Assembly: GCA_000697335.1 (NCBI GenBank) | Contig: JNEM01008601.1 | Location: forward strand, 1-12,561 | Source of the DNA: Conidiobolus incongruus B7586 | Taxonomy: Eukaryota; Entomophthoromycota; Entomophthoromycetes; Entomophthorales; Conidiobolaceae | Length of the DNA: 12,561 nt | Direction: 5' to 3' | In this document: positions 8,493 to 12,561 of the stretch, in pieces | Layout: every line of letters starts with the position of its first letter | Numbering within the stretch: the first letter of the stretch is position 1 | Program-made: the position numbers and the translations under genes | Notes under the pieces: model-generated | What the model was told of the DNA's origin: nothing | The model's input: only the letters and a program-made list of their open reading frames with translations | Databases searched by the model: none

Positions 8493-10508
8493 TATTAAAT
8501 TAAATTTATGCAAATATAACCAAAAAACTAGCATAATTTTTTAAATTAATAAAACTAATTTATCTTGAATATTTTTTAATATTTTTTTACTTAAAATTAA
8601 CATATGTTATTATATTGAGTTAAATTACCCTATTATAAAATTTAAATAAGAATTTTTCATTTATATTATGAGTTAGCTAGAGAATAAGAATGTATTGTCA
8701 TTTTATTTACTGTTTATTTCAAAACATTAATAATAAATTTTATATTTTTTAATGAATAAGAATATTTTTAATTGGTATATTAGGTGTAAATCAAGGATAT
8801 ATCTTAATTAGCAAAATAACAATCAAACATATAATTCTAAAATTATAAAGAACTGTTTTAATCAAAAGGACTAAAAAAGTTAAGTATTTATTAATCCGTT
8901 TTAATACAACAGTGATAGCTATAATAACCTTTCATTCAGAAAAATGTTTGTAGAATAACGTATTTTAATAAATTATTTAATTCCTGAAATATCGAATCTC
9001 ATTCTTTATTAAGAAGGAATATTTTTTATGAGATAAGAGCATGCAGAAATATAATGCAACGGTATTTGATAATATTAAAAAAATTATAATTTTTTAATTG
9101 ATTTTAAGAATTTTTTTTCATAACTATATTTATTTTTATAAATTATTATTAATAGGTTTTCAAAGTACCATTCAATTTTATATTTATACTATGACATTAC
9201 TTGGAATAAATTATTTGATTTTTAAGCCCAAATTATCAACTATTTTTTGAAATGAAGAAACAAAATAAATTTAAATTTAGTGTAAGTAGATTCCCAAAAT
9301 ACAAAATAAATATAAGTGATAGTTTTTTATTATTGCGAAATATTTGAGAATTGAATAAAATATAATTATTTTTTTCAAAGAATGGTTAGAATCCAGAAAT
9401 TAAATAGTTTAATTTAAGTAAGTTATCATTAATTCACTTTGATATAAAGCTCTATAATATAAGATATAATATTATAAGGCTCTTACTAATATTTGATCTA
9501 AACAATCATTACATATATATAATATTCGGATAAAAGTTACGATGAAATCGATATTATTAATCAATATAACAATTAGAAATTTTGCATTACTAATACTTGA
9601 TTGAATGAATATTTTTGAATATAATAAAAACTTTACTACTATAACCATTAATGGTTATAGTAGGTATATAGAGATATTAAAATAATAAAATGTTTGTATG
9701 ATATTTGAATTTAATGATTATGAGAATATATTATTAAAATTTTAAGTGATATATTATATCTATTAAATAGCAATCCTAAATATATAATACATTTTACTCT
9801 AGGAAATAATACTTGTATACAAAATAATATTATCATTATGACTTTCAATAAGTTTTTTACAAATATTTATATAACTTTCTAAATTATTGAAATTACCTTA
9901 ATTATTAGCATCAATCTTTATATTTTGGAAAATATTAAAAATATATATACCCATTTTGTTTAATTATGATGAAATAAGTAAAGATTGTTAATTATAAAGT
10001 ATTATGATTATTGAAGAAAGTTTTTTATTAAAGCATTACTATTAATATTTATTTTATAAATTTAAATAGTTATTTGAATTAATATAAAATAAGAACTGAT
10101 TATTTTTTTATTGATAGTTACAATAATATCATTAAAATCTCAATTAATAAATGATTATTTAAGCAATTCATTTGATAGAATATTACTATTCAGATATATT
10201 ACTAATTTTAAAAAGATATAATTAATATATTTCATCTGTTTTCTAAGATATATTTCCATTTTTCTATAAAAATAAATTGATAAAGTGTAGTTATAAAATT
10301 TGAAAGTATTACAGACTATATTATTTGAGTTAATTAAATATCAAAGATTTACAAGTCAAATACTATAGAATACATTATATTGTACTATGTTTTAGGATTA
10401 ACTTTCTATTCCAACTCATTATCACAATATATTTTAGTTTGAATAATTATTTCAAAATATTTTTATGTAGCTATATTAGAAATATCTAAAATCAGTCTCA
10501 TTTGAAAC
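8493..10508. other. AT-rich intergenic DNA downstream of reductase copy 2
   Basis: No gene or identifiable transposon was seen. The only structured item is the 28-bp palindrome at 9636-9663, listed separately. Confidence 0.4.
9636..9663. repeat. Perfect 28-bp palindrome
   Basis: CTACTATAACCATT (9636-9649) is followed with no spacer by its exact reverse complement (9650-9663). It could extrude as a cruciform. It may be two abutting ends of a lost inverted-repeat element or a protein-binding palindrome. The arm shares TATAACCAT with 2181-2189 and 2330-2338. Confidence 0.85.
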
Positions 10509-10534
10509 ATTGATTTTTTATTTATAAAATCAAT
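10509..10534 (-). promoter_or_regulatory. 3' end hairpin and possible polyadenylation signal of reductase copy 2
   Basis: ATTGATTTT (10509-10517) pairs exactly with AAAATCAAT (10526-10534), a 9-bp stem that overlaps the TGA stop codon (10532-10530). On the minus strand AATAAA occurs at 10522-10517, only about 8 bases past the stop. This is close for a poly(A) signal, and such words are frequent in AT-rich DNA, so its role is uncertain. Confidence 0.3.
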
Positions 10535-12561
10535 TAAAATATCCTATTTCTTTCCAATAATCGAAATATTTGGATAATAAGGAATCGTTAATAGATGGAC
10601 AATCTTTGATATATATAGATGATTCCATTGATTTTGCAACGTCCCAATTGATAAAATTGTCAGCACCTTGCAAATATTCGTGAAGGAAATGTTCGAGCCC
10701 TTGAGCCAAATCAACTTCATCAGGTTTAGTTGATAATAATTCCCTCCAAATCTTCAAAAATTGTCTTAAACTTACTTGATTTAATTGTACTTTCATTTGT
10801 GATTGTAAATAGTGTATCACAGTACTCCATTCAAATTTTTGAGGATTTACAATACAATAGAGATCTGCGCCTGGAGAATTAAAACGTCCTAGGTCAGCAA
10901 TAATCTTTCCTGCAAGATCGATTGGAACCCAACTGATAGATTTGGAGCACAAATCGGGATAACTTTTCAATTTAACAATTGTTCGAATTAGCAAAGGTAA
11001 AAACTCTTTTGTATTCCACTTTCCTAGACTTTTATCACCACTTAATTCGCCTACTCTGAAAATTGTAACTGGAAGTCCCTTTGTTTTCGCTATTTGGTAA
11101 CAGATTTGCTCACTAACAAGTTTAGACAGCCCATAACCGGTGCAACTTTTCAAACTAGTAATTTCACTTGATGTAGGTGTTTCAGGGATCACACCGTTAT
11201 ATTCTTCACGATATGTTGGAATAGTGGTAGCAACAGTGGACACAAATTGGAAAGCCTTTGGACGCTCAGAATTCATCAAACAAAATTGAAGCAAATTGGA
11301 TGTGGTTTCAATACAATCTTCGAAATCTTCCAAAGTATTGAGAAAATTCATTCGCCAGCCTACTTGTACAACTTCAGTCACTTCACTAAGAAGGTTATTG
11401 AATACTCTTTCTGGGATGTTGAAATTAGGCTGAAGCATATTTGCACTGAAACAATGCAGTTTGTTTAATATATTATCTTCGATCTCAAGAGCTTTTTCCC
11501 GCATTATAGAAATTTGATGATTTAATTTATCTTCGAAAATTTGACCACGCATGAGACCAATAACCTTTTCAACATCAGGTCGATGAAGTAGAGCATAGAT
11601 GAAATGGCATGCTAATGAGCCGTTACTCCCTGCTACCAATACTATACGATTGGAAGAATTGAATCTGAGGGAAACAGGCTGATAGATATCTAATTTACTA
11701 GTGTATTTTTCAATTAATATATCGACTCTGCTTTGAACGTTTTCAATGGATTCTTGCTTCATTTCTAACTTTTGATCAATGTAATTGACCAAGTTTTCAA
11801 CAGTTCTCAACTGGTAAATATGATTCACATTTAAAGAAGTTTCGGGGAACCATTTCTGGAGATTTTTAACGATTACAAGACCCGTTAAAGAATCCATTCC
11901 AAGTTGAAAGAAATCTTCATTTGATTGGATGAGTTGTGGTAAATTCAAAATTTCAGTGATAATCTCAGAAACTCTTTGACTGGTCGAAACTGGCTCAGCT
12001 GGAGATGGTGGTAAATCGACTTCGATATCTGAAATCAAATTTTGGAATTTTTTCATATTCGCTTGTCTCAACACATTGCCCTTCACTGTAATCAAGATCT
12101 CTTCAGATTCTTTCAAAATATGAACACAGCTTGATACCAATCGAGAGTGGCTAGGACAAATAGCATTCACTAATTCGATTTGTTTGTGAATCAACTTCAT
12201 AGCATTCTCCATACCCATCGTTTGAACCTGACGCCAATCTAGTTGAATAATGACTTGATTCAAAGTATGATTTTTTCCTAAAATAACACTTCTTTTGATC
12301 ACCTTACACTCATTTAACTTATCTTCCATTGGAATAGGATTGGTTTTCTCACCAGTAACATGGACTAGCACATCATCAGCTCTGGACTGGAAGTCACATG
12401 CAATACGAGGCTTCCATTGAATGATTTTGAAAAGATCTTTGGTGCGATAATCTTGACTACGATTGAATAATCCCATTTCTTCCTTTTTTATTACTAATTC
12501 GAAGATATCTTCATCAATATCATAATGATCCCAATAACATTGTAAACCATCTGCTATATAG
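10530..12561 (-). CDS. NRPS-like A-T-R carboxylic acid reductase, copy 2, C-terminal part (5' end outside window)
   Basis: The frame is open from the right window edge to TGA at 10532-10530, 676 residues visible. The Met at 12476 is internal: copy 1 shows 389 further residues upstream, so numbering here adds 389. The adenylation C-terminal subdomain ends with the catalytic Lys in VKGNVLR (K521, motif A10). A carrier domain follows, with the phosphopantetheine Ser in LGMDSL (S585). The rest is a thioester-reductase (NAD_binding_4, SDR-type) domain: NADPH loop GSNGSLA (from G672; the third loop glycine is Ala), Ser/Thr in FVSTVAT (802-803), the pair Y837-x3-K841 in GYGLSK, and SWVPIDLAG near 904. 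It ends WKEIGYFN. All catalytic elements are present, so the enzyme should reduce a carrier-bound acyl thioester to an aldehyde. Absence of a condensation domain separates it from true NRPSs, and the length (1037) from Lys2 (about 1400). Confidence 0.93.
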   Translation of the reverse strand, partial: YIADGLQCYWDHYDIDEDIFELVIKKEEMGLFNRSQDYRTKDLFKIIQWKPRIACDFQSRADDVLVHVTGEKTNPIPMEDKLNECKVIKRSVILGKNHTLNQVIIQLDWRQVQTMGMENAMKLIHKQIELVNAICPSHSRLVSSCVHILKESEEILITVKGNVLRQANMKKFQNLISDIEVDLPPSPAEPVSTSQRVSEIITEILNLPQLIQSNEDFFQLGMDSLTGLVIVKNLQKWFPETSLNVNHIYQLRTVENLVNYIDQKLEMKQESIENVQSRVDILIEKYTSKLDIYQPVSLRFNSSNRIVLVAGSNGSLACHFIYALLHRPDVEKVIGLMRGQIFEDKLNHQISIMREKALEIEDNILNKLHCFSANMLQPNFNIPERVFNNLLSEVTEVVQVGWRMNFLNTLEDFEDCIETTSNLLQFCLMNSERPKAFQFVSTVATTIPTYREEYNGVIPETPTSSEITSLKSCTGYGLSKLVSEQICYQIAKTKGLPVTIFRVGELSGDKSLGKWNTKEFLPLLIRTIVKLKSYPDLCSKSISWVPIDLAGKIIADLGRFNSPGADLYCIVNPQKFEWSTVIHYLQSQMKVQLNQVSLRQFLKIWRELLSTKPDEVDLAQGLEHFLHEYLQGADNFINWDVAKSMESSIYIKDCPSINDSLLSKYFDYWKEIGYFN
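12164..12561. repeat. Direct repeat, right member (partner 1-398)
   Basis: Same orientation as the left member, 396 of 398 bases identical. The repeat runs to the window edge, so its true length is not visible; the second gene copy presumably continues beyond. Confidence 0.97.

Noticed and set aside
11247-11468. 73-codon frame on the plus strand
   Set aside because: It lies antisense within the well-supported reductase domain and has no family resemblance.
1-12561. CRISPR array, rRNA or tRNA genes, bacterial-style operators
   Set aside because: No regularly spaced repeats or tRNA/rRNA signatures were seen, and the gene structure and transposons are eukaryotic.

Overview
The window looks like nuclear DNA of an AT-rich fungus. 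The coding stretches are intron-free, moderately AT-rich and encode a fungal-type adenylation/thiolation/reductase (NRPS-like, carboxylic-acid-reductase-like) enzyme. The roughly 9 kb between them is extremely AT-rich, with eroded transposons and TA microsatellites. The adenylation-domain signature GEKTNPIPME is typical of fungal A-T-R reductases. The lineage cannot be fixed from sequence alone; low-GC early-diverging fungi (Entomophthoromycotina- or Glomeromycotina-like) are guesses.

Layout. Positions 1-1480 (minus strand) carry the first 493 codons of an A-T-R reductase gene whose 3' end lies off the left edge. Positions 10530-12561 (minus strand) carry the last 676 residues of a second copy whose 5' end lies off the right edge. 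The two pieces overlap for 398 bp (1-398 and 12164-12561) with only two mismatches and no gaps, so the window is slightly longer than one repeat period of 12,163 bp. One period holds a full 1037-residue gene plus 9,049 bp of intergenic DNA. This fits a very young head-to-tail duplication or array, a 12.2-kb circular molecule read past its start, or an assembly join.

The intergenic block holds: a GC-richer 338-bp island with imperfect inverted ends (2785-3122); a decayed mariner copy on the plus strand (from about 3626) interrupted at a TA by a short mariner-derived element (3931-4294); a (TA)17 microsatellite; a GC-richer patch with a hairpin near 5600; a complete-length mariner on the minus strand (7173-8492) with TA target duplication, 32/33-bp inverted ends and a 345-codon transposase frame; and a perfect 28-bp palindrome at 9636-9663. 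The remainder is featureless AT-rich DNA.

The most informative point is the contrast between parts. The 7.2-8.5 kb mariner keeps a gap-free reading frame and its three catalytic aspartates, yet carries nine internal stops, nearly all where the family has Trp, Gln or Arg. That is the footprint of C-to-T/G-to-A mutation (RIP-like or deamination-driven). The nearly identical reductase copies beside it show no such damage. Either that process is no longer active, the duplication is extremely recent, or the second copy is not a real chromosomal duplicate.
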